Shown: in pieces, positions 1-9,856 of the stretch
Numbering within the stretch: position 1 is the first letter of the stretch
How the letters are laid out: every line of letters starts with the position of its first letter
Origin: Cherax quadricarinatus
Taxonomy: Eukaryota > Arthropoda > Malacostraca > Decapoda > Parastacidae
Length of the DNA: 64,000 nt
Direction of reading: 5' to 3'
NCBI RefSeq assembly: GCF_038502225.1
Contig: NC_091323.1
Location: forward strand, 26,948,737 to 27,012,736
Made by a program: the position numbers and the translations under genes
Notes under the pieces: generated by a model
Told to the model about the DNA's origin: nothing
Seen by the model: the letters and a program-made list of their open reading frames with translations, nothing else
The model's database searches: none

Positions 1-345
1 AATGTACTCTCTGCAGGGAAGGCGAGAGAGGTATGTGATAATATACACAATGAAGATACTGGAGGAGCCTAGTCCCAAATTTGCACACTACCATAACGTA
101 CTGGAGTGAGAGATATGGAAAGGCAGTGTAAGAGAGAATCAGTGAGAAGCAGGGCAACCACGGGCACAAGACAATACTGCCAACGTACGGGGGCGTCGAT
201 TGATATCAACGCGTAGACTGATATCGACAGCAGATATCAGAAATATTGCAGGCACAAGTGTAGAAATATTAAAGATGAAACTGGATCACTGCTGCGAGCC
301 GTCAGCAGCAACAACCCAGCTGACCAGGCATTTAAAAGGTAAGCC
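1..345 (+). pseudogene. 3' remnant of a non-LTR retrotransposon (LINE-B)
   Basis: The stretch aligns by eye with the 3' half of the better preserved copy at 39795-40985 and with copies at 37305 and 47296. Shared blocks include the region coding for residues like TYWSERYG, the segment around ILPEDIRNTAG, and the downstream part that precedes the family's CAGGCTGTGATGG-type tail. The reading frame is broken by substitutions and indels, so it is a dead 5'-truncated copy. The family is CR1/L2-like from its C-terminal residues; the exact clade is uncertain. Confidence 0.7.
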
Positions 346-1076
346 TGGTCCCAGTCCGGGTCACGAGAGTAGGCGGTTTAGTTTCCATTTGGGGAAAAAA
401 AAATCTTGTGTATCGACAAAAAATTCTATCTGCTGATGGAAGGTTGAAGAGTCCCTGATTACGTATGTTGAGTGTTCTTCAATTGTTCTTATAACATCCC
501 TGCATTCCACTGTGCTTATTCTACCCTTAGACCAAAGTAAGTTACGGTACTGCGCAAACTGGTGACCTGATCCTCCAGCATCTTCCATATATATGTTTCA
601 GAGTTTCTAGCTTCTCTGTTCCAGAGAATATAATTCAAGTGCTTTCAGTTATTCCCAGTAATTTATACGTTTCATCGACTGGATGCGGACAGTAAACGAT
701 CTCTCTACATTTTCCAGCTCCGGTTTCTCGTGTCTTGAAAAGACCTGTGAGCACAGATGTTTGACCGAATTTATACGGACATTGAAAATGGGAGGTCGTG
801 GTGGTTGGGGAAGGGTGGGTGAATGGGTAGTAAATGTAACTTGTCTTTTACATCAGGTGTATGGGTTTGAGGTGGTGTCATACAGGTATGTAGCGGCGTT
901 TACCTGATGCACTGTGTGGGGAGGTGTAGCGGGCAGGTGGGTTGGGGTAGTGGAGGAAGTCAAGGTTACGCCTCGCCCTAGGCTCCACCATCACATCCAG
1001 GCGCATTCTACTTCTGCTACTTGCAGGTGGTGGTGGTTGTTGTTGATGGCAGTCGTTGTGGTGGTTTTGGGTAGAA
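346..1076. other. No recognised feature
   Basis: Short ORFs occur but none has recognisable motifs or conservation within the window. The end (about 780-1075) is G/T-rich and leads into the minisatellite. Confidence 0.5.
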
Positions 1077-1414
1077 GTGGCCCTTGTTATTGTGGTGATA
1101 TTGGGTTGCGGTGGCCCTTGTTATTGTGATTTTTGGGTAGAGGTGGTCCTTGTTATTAGTGATTTTGGGTAGAGGTGGCCCTTGTTATTAGTGATTTTGG
1201 GTAGAGGTGGCCCTTGTTATTAGTGATTTTGGGTAGAGGTGGCCCTTGTTATTAGTGATTTTGGGTAGAGGTGGCCCTTGTTATTAGTGATTTTGGGTAG
1301 AGGTGGCCCTTGTTATTAGTGATTTTGGGTAGCGGTGGCCCTTGTTATAAGTGATTTTGGGTAGAGGTGGCCCTTGTTCTTAGTGATTTTGGGTAGAGGT
1401 GGCCCTTGTTATAG
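1077..1414 (+). repeat. 32-bp minisatellite, about 10.5 copies
   Basis: The unit begins GTGGCCCTTGTTATTAGTG and continues with a GATTTTGGGTAGAG half. Central copies are identical or differ by one base; the first two copies differ in length. No coding sense. Confidence 0.9.
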
Positions 1415-1456
1415 GGGTGGTCTTGGTGGAGATTAGTAGGGGCGGTGATGTTATTT

Positions 1457-1914
1457 CTCTTTGATGTGCTGCTACTCCTTTGATGTGCTGTTACTTCCTT
1501 TGATGTGCTGTTACTTCCTTTGATGTGCTGTTACTTCCTTTGATGTACTGTTACTTTGATGTGCTGTTACTTTGATGTGCTGTTACTTCCTTTGATGTAC
1601 TGTTACTTCCTTTGATGTACTGTTACTTCCTTTGATGTGCTGTTACTTTGATGTGCTGTTATTTCCTTTGATGTGCTGTTACTTCCTTTGATGTGCTGTT
1701 ACTTCCTTTGATGTGCTGTTACTTCCTTTGATGTGCTGTTACTTCCTTTGATGTGCTGTTACTTCCTTTGGTGTGCTGTTACTCCTTTGATGTACCGTTA
1801 CTTCCTTTGATATACTGTTACTTCCTTTGATGTGCTGTTACTTTGATGTGCTGTTACTTCCTTTGATGTGCTGTTACTTCCTTTGATATGCTGTTACTCA
1901 TTTGACTTACTGTT
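1457..1914 (+). repeat. 20-bp minisatellite with 16-bp variants
   Basis: The unit is TTTGATGTGCTGTTACTTCC. Several units lack the terminal four bases (TTCC), giving 16-bp variants interleaved with 20-bp ones. Edge units are diverged. Confidence 0.9.
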
Positions 1915-2177
1915 AAATCCCCATAATTATTCACTATGAAAGTCTTCCATTGATGCGGTGTTAACGTTGAGGTGGTGCGGCTTCCCTGTCCGTCTACTAA
2001 TGTTTGACAGTTGTGGCTGGAGATACACTGACACTTGAAATACTCTCGTTTCTTGTTTGATGGACATTCTCAGCAATTTTTTTTATTCATTTTACTTTAT
2101 TTTTTTTTTTATCAGAGGTTAGATGCGACACATAACTTGAAAATTACGATAATGAGCATTATCATGTTATTAATAAT
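1915..2177. other. Unique AT-rich spacer
   Basis: T-rich sequence with a T-run near 2076-2110 and TAA/TAT repeats at 2169-2190, which form the insertion target of the following element. No gene seen. Confidence 0.5.
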
Positions 2178-2228
2178 AATATAATAATATGAAAGTTAAG
2201 ACACATGTGCAACATCTGGATATCTTTA

Positions 2229-2271
2229 TTGTAGTAGACGTTTCGCCATCCAGTGGCTTTATCAATACAGA
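2229..2271 (-). ncRNA. Antisense copies of the E1 hammerhead-like motif
   Basis: Same motif as in the sense array, read on the minus strand. A second copy lies at 2649-2690 and is cut by the flip point, so that copy keeps the core and stem II but its outer stem I ends at the junction. Confidence 0.55.
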
Positions 2272-2778
2272 TTCTAGGACATAATAGGAAGACAGTAGAA
2301 CTATATACAAAAGATGAGGTAATCAGTCCCTCGGCCTTGGAGTTAGTGTTCACAGCATCGTGGTGGAGGAGAGTCTGGAGCAAAGGCAAGAAGACTGGCG
2401 CTTTTTATAGGCGTCAGTGAATGGGACGGGCAGCAGACGAGGGCAGTCACTGGTAGGCGGGATTCCCCAGTGGAAGTAGGTCCTTCCCAAAGAGATGGGT
2501 TAGTTGCAGCAGCCGTGAAGAAGGTCTTGTAGATGTCCTCTGAACCAAGATTCCATGATGTTGCAGTGTCTGACAAGTTGTGCAAGAAAGGTATAAAATA
2601 CCGACAATATGAAAGTTAAGACACATGTGCAACATCTGGATATCTTTATTGTAGTAGACGTTTCGCCATCCAGTGGCTTTATCAATACAGATGCTGTGAA
2701 CACTAACTCCAAGGCCGAGGGACTGATTACCTCATCTTTTGTATATAGTTCTACTGTCTTCCTATTATGTCCTAGAAT

Positions 2779-2821
2779 CTGTATTGATAAAGCCACTGGA
2801 TGGCGAAACGTCTACTACAAT
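2779..2821 (+). ncRNA. Hammerhead-like motif, U3-A8 class (7 sense copies)
   Basis: The same motif recurs at 3199, 3619, 4039, 4459, 4879 and 5299. Order: stem I strand GTA, core TTGATAA (in place of CTGANGA), one extra A, stem II GCCA-CTGGA-TGGC, then GAAACGT (stem III reduced to AC/GT), C at position 17, and stem I return TAC. AATAAAG follows within a few bases. C3 and G8 are replaced by U and A, which preserves that core pair but may weaken cleavage. Function is inferred from the fold only. Confidence 0.6.
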
Positions 2822-3059
2822 AAAGATATCCAGATGTTGCACATGTGTCTTAACTTTCATATTGTCGGTATTTTATACCTTTCTTGCACAACTTGTCAGA
2901 CACTGCAACATCATGGAATCTTGGTTCAGAGGACATCTACAAGACCTTCTTCACGGCTGCTGCAACTAACCCATCTCTTTGGGAAGGACCTACTTCCACT
3001 GGGGAATCCCGCCTACCAGTGACTGCCCTCGTCTGCTGCCCGTCCCATTCACTGACGCC

Positions 3060-3068
3060 TATAAAAAG
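3060..3068 (+). promoter_or_regulatory. TATA-like box in each 420-bp unit
   Basis: TATAAAAAG recurs at 3480, 3900, 4320, 4740 and 5160, and once antisense at about 2401-2409. It sits about 140 bp upstream of the hammerhead motif. The related elements have TATATAAG at the equivalent place (7195, 23810, 26746). An internal RNA polymerase II promoter is inferred. Confidence 0.45.
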
Positions 3069-5421
3069 CGCCAGTCTTCTTGCCTTTGCTCCAGACTCTC
3101 CTCCACCACGATGCTGTGAACACTAACTCCAAGGCCGAGGGACTGATTACCTCATCTTTTGTATATAGTTCTACTGTCTTCCTATTATGTCCTAGAATCT
3201 GTATTGATAAAGCCACTGGATGGCGAAACGTCTACTACAATAAAGATATCCAGATGTTGCACATGTGTCTTAACTTTCATATTGTCGGTATTTTATACCT
3301 TTCTTGCACAACTTGTCAGACACTGCAACATCATGGAATCTTGGTTCAGAGGACATCTACAAGACCTTCTTCACGGCTGCTGCAACTAACCCATCTCTTT
3401 GGGAAGGACCTACTTCCACTGGGGAATCCCGCCTACCAGTGACTGCCCTCGTCTGCTGCCCGTCCCATTCACTGACGCCTATAAAAAGCGCCAGTCTTCT
3501 TGCCTTTGCTCCAGACTCTCCTCCACCACGATGCTGTGAACACTAACTCCAAGGCCGAGGGACTGATTACCTCATCTTTTGTATATAGTTCTACTGTCTT
3601 CCTATTATGTCCTAGAATCTGTATTGATAAAGCCACTGGATGGCGAAACGTCTACTACAATAAAGATATCCAGATGTTGCACATGTGTCTTAACTTTCAT
3701 ATTGTCGGTATTTTATACCTTTCTTGCACAACTTGTCAGACACTGCAACATCATGGAATCTTGGTTCAGAGGACATCTACAAGACCTTCTTCACGGCTGC
3801 TGCAACTAACCCATCTCTTTGGGAAGGACCTACTTCCACTGGGGAATCCCGCCTACCAGTGACTGCCCTCGTCTGCTGCCCGTCCCATTCACTGACGCCT
3901 ATAAAAAGCGCCAGTCTTCTTGCCTTTGCTCCAGACTCTCCTCCACCACGATGCTGTGAACACTAACTCCAAGGCCGAGGGACTGATTACCTCATCTTTT
4001 GTATATAGTTCTACTGTCTTCCTATTATGTCCTAGAATCTGTATTGATAAAGCCACTGGATGGCGAAACGTCTACTACAATAAAGATATCCAGATGTTGC
4101 ACATGTGTCTTAACTTTCATATTGTCGGTATTTTATACCTTTCTTGCACAACTTGTCAGACACTGCAACATCATGGAATCTTGGTTCAGAGGACATCTAC
4201 AAGACCTTCTTCACGGCTGCTGCAACTAACCCATCTCTTTGGGAAGGACCTACTTCCACTGGGGAATCCCGCCTACCAGTGACTGCCCTCGTCTGCTGCC
4301 CGTCCCATTCACTGACGCCTATAAAAAGCGCCAGTCTTCTTGCCTTTGCTCCAGACTCTCCTCCACCACGATGCTGTGAACACTAACTCCAAGGCCGAGG
4401 GACTGATTACCTCATCTTTTGTATATAGTTCTACTGTCTTCCTATTATGTCCTAGAATCTGTATTGATAAAGCCACTGGATGGCGAAACGTCTACTACAA
4501 TAAAGATATCCAGATGTTGCACATGTGTCTTAACTTTCATATTGTCGGTATTTTATACCTTTCTTGCACAACTTGTCAGACACTGCAACATCATGGAATC
4601 TTGGTTCAGAGGACATCTACAAGACCTTCTTCACGGCTGCTGCAACTAACCCATCTCTTTGGGAAGGACCTACTTCCACTGGGGAATCCCGCCTACCAGT
4701 GACTGCCCTCGTCTGCTGCCCGTCCCATTCACTGACGCCTATAAAAAGCGCCAGTCTTCTTGCCTTTGCTCCAGACTCTCCTCCACCACGATGCTGTGAA
4801 CACTAACTCCAAGGCCGAGGGACTGATTACCTCATCTTTTGTATATAGTTCTACTGTCTTCCTATTATGTCCTAGAATCTGTATTGATAAAGCCACTGGA
4901 TGGCGAAACGTCTACTACAATAAAGATATCCAGATGTTGCACATGTGTCTTAACTTTCATATTGTCGGTATTTTATACCTTTCTTGCACAACTTGTCAGA
5001 CACTGCAACATCATGGAATCTTGGTTCAGAGGACATCTACAAGACCTTCTTCACGGCTGCTGCAACTAACCCATCTCTTTGGGAAGGACCTACTTCCACT
5101 GGGGAATCCCGCCTACCAGTGACTGCCCTCGTCTGCTGCCCGTCCCATTCACTGACGCCTATAAAAAGCGCCAGTCTTCTTGCCTTTGCTCCAGACTCTC
5201 CTCCACCACGATGCTGTGAACACTAACTCCAAGGCCGAGGGACTGATTACCTCATCTTTTGTATATAGTTCTACTGTCTTCCTATTATGTCCTAGAATCT
5301 GTATTGATAAAGCCACTGGATGGCGAAACGTCTACTACAATAAAGATATCCAGATGTTGCACATGTGTCTTAACTTTCATATTGTCGGTATTTTATACCT
5401 TTCTTGCACAATATAATAATA

Positions 5422-5684
5422 ATAATAATGTAATTAGAATAAAATAAAAATTCACCCACATATCATGACTAAATAATATCAGTGTTGTATTGGTCTCTCT
5501 TCCTGTTGCATTTTTTATAGAGTGAGCAACAATACAGCAGCCTGAACAGGATCGTTCGAAATGCATTTTAGAATTAATAATGCAAGGAAAATGTGTAGTG
5601 TTTTTCTGGCGCTCTGCCAGTGAAATGCAGGTATGAGAATTAGTCTTCACCCACCTGGTTGTGTGTACACTTCTCATTACAGTA
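5422..5684. other. No recognised feature
   Basis: Begins with AAT repeats carried over from the target site. The rest is unique sequence without gene signals. Confidence 0.5.
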
Positions 5685-5830
5685 ATTTTATACAGTACCG
5701 ACAGGTAGGTAGGACACGTGCAACAACTAGATATTTTTATTAGCGAGACTTTTCCCCCGTCTCCATTAAGTTAATTCTTAAAGGCTGAGGGACTGATCAC
5801 TCTTCATTCTGTCTCCGGTGTTTGTCACCT
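5685..5830 (-). mobile_element. Degenerate HHR element fragment
   Basis: On the minus strand one sees the remains of the 3' hairpin (rc of ACCGACAGG), the GACACGTGCAAC block and a decayed ribozyme region. The ribozyme core is no longer intact. Confidence 0.5.
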
Positions 5831-6660
5831 TTGTATATCGACGAAAGCTTGTTGAACAGAGGAAGCGTCTCAGCAGTCAAGATACTAAGCCATAGTACAT
5901 GTCTTGCTCATCTGTATTTACAAGGGTAGAGTCATAGCTTCTGCCCTCCCTCTCCCGCTCTTTTAGTTATTATCAGTCATTTTTAATGATACTGAATTCC
6001 TGGGATATACCTTCAACTTGTCAAACTCAAAGATCAGCTGTGCTGTGATGCCTACTTCATTGGACAGCGTGGACAGACAGCACCAACAGCCTAATTAATT
6101 AGGCCATCAATAAGGAAGTCAAGTCTGGGACTGATCCTCGGGGTATTTTGTGTCACGATTATGTTTTCTCCCCAGTTCTGAGGTTGGGAATTAAAGGTTG
6201 TAAAATTGACAAGCTGATAAAATGAAACCAGGGCAGAATGAAGTCCAAGAGGTAGGTCAGAGGTTAACAACAGAGTTGTATGAAATTTAGTCTAATTGCA
6301 GAAGATATGTTCTACAAACAAGTCTTGCTAACCCGTGGCTTAACTCTTGGTCATTCCTCTAGTGGGTCCCGGGCCACTTGTGATAATGTCTTCAGTTGCT
6401 GCATCTCTTCTGGCTCCAGTATATAAGCCTCCTTCCTTATGCATCAATTTTATAAATATCACGATGAAGGGACCGAACATCTTCAGTCAAGGCTGAGGGA
6501 CTGACCACCTCAAAATTACCTCTTCACTTCTCCCACTGTCATCAGTATATATTATCTATCTGTATTAAATTTGAAAAAAATGATAGGGGCAACGTCACCA
6601 CACTGAGGATACCTATGTGTTGTACATTTGTAATAGTCATCACCTAGTCGTGTAATTATA
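5831..6660. other. Mostly unique; decayed HHR promoter piece at 6410-6520
   Basis: Around 6417 an AGTATATAAGCC block followed by GAGGGACTGACCACC recalls the TATA and leader of HHR elements, without a ribozyme. The remainder shows nothing recognisable. Confidence 0.4.
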
Positions 6661-7194
6661 TATGAAGAAATTGAGACACATGTGCAACATCTGGGAATCT
6701 TTATTGTAGACGTTTCGCCATCCAGTGGCTTTTTCAATACAAATTCCAGGACATAACTTGAAGACAGGAGAACTATGTACAGAAGATGAGGTAATCAGTC
6801 CCTCAACCTAGTAGTAGGTGCAAAGAGCACCATAGTCGTGGAGATTCTGAAGCAGAAGCATAATTCTCCTGTCTTCAAGTAATGTCCAGGAATTTGTATT
6901 AAAAAAGCCACTGGATGGCGAAACGTCTACAATAAAGATACCCAGATGTTGCACATGCGTCTCAATTTCATCTTGTCGGTATTGTATACCATTCTTGTAC
7001 AACCTGTCACACTGCAACATCATGGAATCTTGATTCTGAGGACATGCACATAATCTTCACGACTACGACAACTACTTCTACAACTAACCCATCTCTTTGG
7101 GTAGGACCTACTTCCACTGGGGAATCCCGCCTACCAGTGACTATGCCCTCGTCTGCTACCCGTCCCATTTCCACCTGACGTTACTATATAAGCG

Positions 7195-7202
7195 TCAGGC
7201 GC
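7195..7202 (+). promoter_or_regulatory. TATA-like box of E2
   Basis: TATATAAG lies 128 bp upstream of the ribozyme motif at 7323, close to the spacing in elements at 23441 and 26294. Confidence 0.4.
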
Positions 7203-7322
7203 CTTGCTTCTGCTTCAGAATCTCCACGACTATGGTGCTCTTTGCACCTACTGCTAGGTTGAGGGACTGATTACCTCATCTTCTGTACATAGTTCTCCTG
7301 TCTTCAAGTTATGTCCTGGAAT

Positions 7323-7361
7323 TTGTATTGAAAAAGCCACTGGATGGCGAAACGTCTACAA
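7323..7361 (+). ncRNA. Hammerhead-like motif with five-pair stem I
   Basis: Stem I TTGTA pairs perfectly with TACAA downstream. Between them: TTGAAAA, an extra A, GCCA-CTGGA-TGGC, GAAACGT and C, giving the classic GUC cleavage triplet. C3 is U and G8 is A. A sister sense copy at 6894-6932 has a further core mutation (TTAAAAA), and an antisense copy lies at 6702-6743 on the minus strand. Confidence 0.6.
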
Positions 7362-7424
7362 TAAAGATACCCAGATGTTGCACATGTGTCTCAATTTCAT
7401 CTTGTCGGTATTGTATACCATTCT

Positions 7425-7429
<5 letters not shown>

Positions 7430-7513
<84 letters not shown>
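7430..7513. repeat. (TA)n microsatellite
   Basis: Uninterrupted TA repeat of about 84 bp. It forms the left part of the target of the adjoining MITE. Confidence 0.97.
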
Positions 7514-7516
<3 letters not shown>

Positions 7517-7825
7517 GTGCCGAATAGGCAGAACTTGCGATCTTGGCTTAAATAGCAACGTTCATCTTGCCATATAGGACAAGTGAAAATTTGTGTATGC
7601 AATAATTTCGCCAAAATCATTCTGAACCTAACGAAAAAAATATATTTCACTGTGTTTGTTTAGTATTAAATTATTGTAAACAAATCTAAAATATATTTAG
7701 TTGGGTTAGGCTAAAATAAAACATTAATGAAAAAAATATATCTTTAAACGTATAAGAGTAAATTTTCGAAAGGACTTAATTTTAAATGAGTTCTTGCTAA
7801 TTGACCAGTTTTACATATTCGGCAC

Positions 7826-7828
<3 letters not shown>
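7514..7828. mobile_element. MITE-like DNA transposon remnant, 315 bp
   Basis: Terminal inverted repeats of 13 bp are perfect: GTCGTGCCGAATA at 7514-7526 and its reverse complement at 7816-7828. The interior is AT-rich and non-coding. It sits inside a TA repeat, so a TA duplication is likely but cannot be delimited. Small size and TIRs indicate a non-autonomous DNA transposon; the superfamily is not determined. Confidence 0.8.

Positions 7829-7882
<54 letters not shown>
7829..7882. repeat. (TA)n microsatellite, right of the MITE
   Basis: About 54 bp of TA repeat, the other half of the array interrupted by the MITE. Confidence 0.97.
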
Positions 7883-7888
<6 letters not shown>

Positions 7889-7931
7889 TTAATGTAGTAA
7901 GTTGGTAGGCAGCAACCACTCAGGAAGGTAT

Positions 7932-8192
7932 TACCGTCCTAGATTACCTGGAGTTTACCTGGAGAGAGTTCCGGGGGTCAACGCCCCCGCGGCCCGGTCT
8001 GTGACCAGGCCTCCTTAGGTCAGTGTCCCAGGATGCGACCCACACCAGTCGACTAACACCCAGGTACCCATTTTACTGATGGGGAACATAGACAACAGGT
8101 GGAAAGAAACACGTCCAATGTTTCTACTCTGGCTGGGAATCGAACCCAGGCCCTCGCCGTGTGAAGCGAGAGCGTTAACCACACCAAATGTG
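7932..8192 (-). mobile_element. tRNA-derived SINE
   Basis: On the minus strand the 5' part looks like a tRNA: GTGGTTAACGCTCTCG, then a B box GGTTCGATTCCC (plus-strand 8135-8147). A unique body follows, then a G/C-rich tail with GACCGGGCCGCGGGGGCG and CTGGAGAGAG-type sequence. The same tail occurs at 36823, 20630, 37945, 52050 and 57030 without the tRNA head. The A box is partly lost at the 5' end. Confidence 0.75.
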
Positions 8193-9076
8193 TGAAACAG
8201 AAACCTGTAATTGTATTACACAATGATAAGCTTGCTGGTATCTTCTTTCCTTCTCATAAACACGCAAGATAACAGGTACGTCTTGTTACTTCTACGTACA
8301 CTTAATTCTCTCACTACCAGTCTTTTGGTCTTTTCATTTTCTCTCGCTCAGTTGTAACGTCGTCTATAGCCATGGTTCCTAGATCTGTTGCGGGAATTGA
8401 GCTGCGTCTTATCTACCATTTGAGGGTTGTGATGTACATCAACTCTGCGTCTTGTCTGTATTGTGGTACAGGAGCTAGTCTTGGGGGATACGGGGGGGGG
8501 ATACCTGTCTAGGACAAAAACACATCTAGTTTATACCTTTCAAGAGACTGCAGGTTCTGTACTCTTAAGTCTTACCTAGTACGAAGGATTCTTCATACGG
8601 TGAATTACGTTGATCCTTTATCTATATGTTCTCCAGTGCATTTATATACTTCCAAATGGATAAAAGTGCTTTTATGGCGGTTTATAAACTTGAGGACTCG
8701 GCTGACTCCATGCTTGGCTCTTCTACGTCTTATTTATGAACCTAACATAAACATGTCACTATTGTTTTTCTTTATAATGTTTAATTTAACATGATCATGG
8801 GAGATAGTCATTTTTATTATATTCAGTTGGCGTGATAGTGACCCTGCACATAACTGATGGTTAGGTTAGGTATTTTCACAGGCAACATGTGGTTTCTCTT
8901 CTCCTATATACCCATGATCCGTCCATCTTTTATCTGGTGAGGACCTCAGTTGTTGGTCGAGATGCACAGACCACTTTTGTTCTAGTTTTTGTCTACGTGT
9001 GGATTCCTACGGCTGTAACTTAAAACTTTAGATTTTACATTAAGATGCTCAACGCGCCATGTTTAAATACCCAGCA
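8193..9076. other. No recognised feature
   Basis: Unique sequence with a short G-run at about 8493. ORFs up to 64 codons have no recognisable content. Confidence 0.5.
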
Positions 9077-9160
9077 TATGCCGCAGGTAATGCCACAGGT
9101 AGTGCCATAGGTAGTGCCATAGGTAGTGCCACAGGTAGTGCCACAGGTAGTGCCACAAGT
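9077..9160 (+). repeat. 12-bp minisatellite, 7 copies
   Basis: The unit is TGCCACAGGTAG with single-base variants (TGCCATAGGTAG, TGCCGCAGGTAA). Confidence 0.9.
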
Positions 9161-9210
9161 CGTCACCACTGGTGATGACTCTTTTAATCCGTCGAGAGAC
9201 AGGAAAGTAT

Positions 9211-9392
9211 ATACAAATAACCCGCACATAGAGGAGCTTACGACGACGGTTCAGTCCGACTTTGACCATTTACAAAGTGATTTTGTAAATAGTCCAAGTT
9301 GGACCGAAACGTCGTGGTAAGCTCCTCTCTCTCCTGTGTGCGGGTTATTTGTGTATTGTTCCAGTCACGGTATTGTGCCTTTTTGTTCTCTA
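9211..9392 (+). mobile_element. HHR-related palindromic element, GGTCC subfamily
   Basis: Arms starting CAAATAACCCGCAC and ending GTGCGGGTTATTTG are inverted around a centre near 9283. Both flanks carry ACAGGAAAGTAT (9199-9210 and 9393-9404), a 12-bp target-site duplication. The sense arm has stem GTCC-AAGTT-GGAC followed by GAAACGTCG and a 3' hairpin CGGTATTGTGCC. The CUGANGA box is not preserved. Confidence 0.75.
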
Positions 9393-9650
9393 ACAGGAAA
9401 GTATCTCCTCACATGGCTTACCGAGGCTGTATGTAATCCCATGACCAATCCTCCGCTAGCATAATGAACTTCTCTATCACACTTCAACAAATGAAGGATC
9501 ATCGCATAGAGCTCTAGGATACATACTCGACTGACTCTCCAGCAGTCCATATATGAAGTGTACTTCATACATGGAGGACTGGTACTCTTGCTCAGTGAGT
9601 GGGTTTGCTGGTATGTGCTGGCTACTGGACTATATGCAGTGATACACGTT

Positions 9651-9856
9651 GAAGACACATGTGCAACAGTTGCGTACGTTTATTGATAAAACTTTTCCAT
9701 CGGCTGAGGAACTGACCAGCTCAAATATTTTTTCTCTGAGGTTGAGGGACTGATTACATTATTATTACTTCATTACTACTGCTCCCTTTATATTTGACTG
9801 AAGAAGCCTACTTTAGAGGTGAAATGTTTCATCAATAAAGATACCCAACTGGTGCA
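9651..9856 (+). mobile_element. Degenerate HHR element
   Basis: Antisense GACACATGTGCAACAG at 9654-9669 and a sense ribozyme relic near 9797-9840 (CTGAAGAAGCCTAC, then a decayed stem and GAAATGTTTC) followed by AATAAAG. It runs directly into the 31-bp minisatellite. Confidence 0.6.

Larger units (their letters stand above)
2190..5409 (+). mobile_element. HHR element E1: inverted cap plus tandem array
   Basis: This is a non-coding repeat built from one 420-bp unit. About 1.2 units lie antisense (2190-2690), then the sequence flips at 2690/2691 to 6.5 sense units (2691-5409). The flanks share the 12-mer AATATAATAATA (2178-2189 and 5410-5421), a plausible target-site duplication although the target is low-complexity. 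Each sense unit carries a TATA-like box, a hammerhead-like motif, AATAAAG and a GGTATTTTATACC hairpin. Related elements with cleaner duplications occur at 20099, 23441, 26294, 27782 and 34085. Retroposition of a multimeric or circular RNA is my inference. No protein domain is encoded. Confidence 0.8.
2691..5409 (+). repeat. 420-bp head-to-tail tandem array, 6.5 copies
   Basis: Period is exactly 420 bp. Successive units starting at 2691, 3111, 3531, 3951, 4371, 4791 and 5211 look identical base for base on inspection, and the last is truncated at 5409. Such identity suggests very recent amplification, or a collapsed or expanded assembly. The 76-120 residue ORFs that recur in each unit are by-products of the repeat and have no recognised domain. 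Confidence 0.95.
6664..7430 (+). mobile_element. HHR element E2: antisense arm plus sense dimer
   Basis: An antisense arm (6664-6860) joins 1.3 sense units (6861-7430). The two sense ribozyme motifs (6894 and 7323) are 429 bp apart, so the element holds a head-to-tail dimer. The unit is a diverged cousin of the E1 420-bp unit. It ends with GTCGGTATTGTATACC and is followed by a long TA repeat, which obscures any target-site duplication. No coding potential is recognised. Confidence 0.75.

Noticed and set aside
2691..5409. CRISPR-like array
   Set aside because: Units are identical throughout with no variable spacers, and the DNA is eukaryotic.
2609..5416. Recurring 76-120 residue ORFs in the 420-bp array as a repeated protein gene
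   Set aside because: The same strings occur in three frames of each unit and end at unit-specific stops; no domain or signal is recognisable and the structural signals explain the conservation.
7309..7650. ORFs with long Ile-Tyr runs
   Set aside because: Translation of the TA microsatellite.
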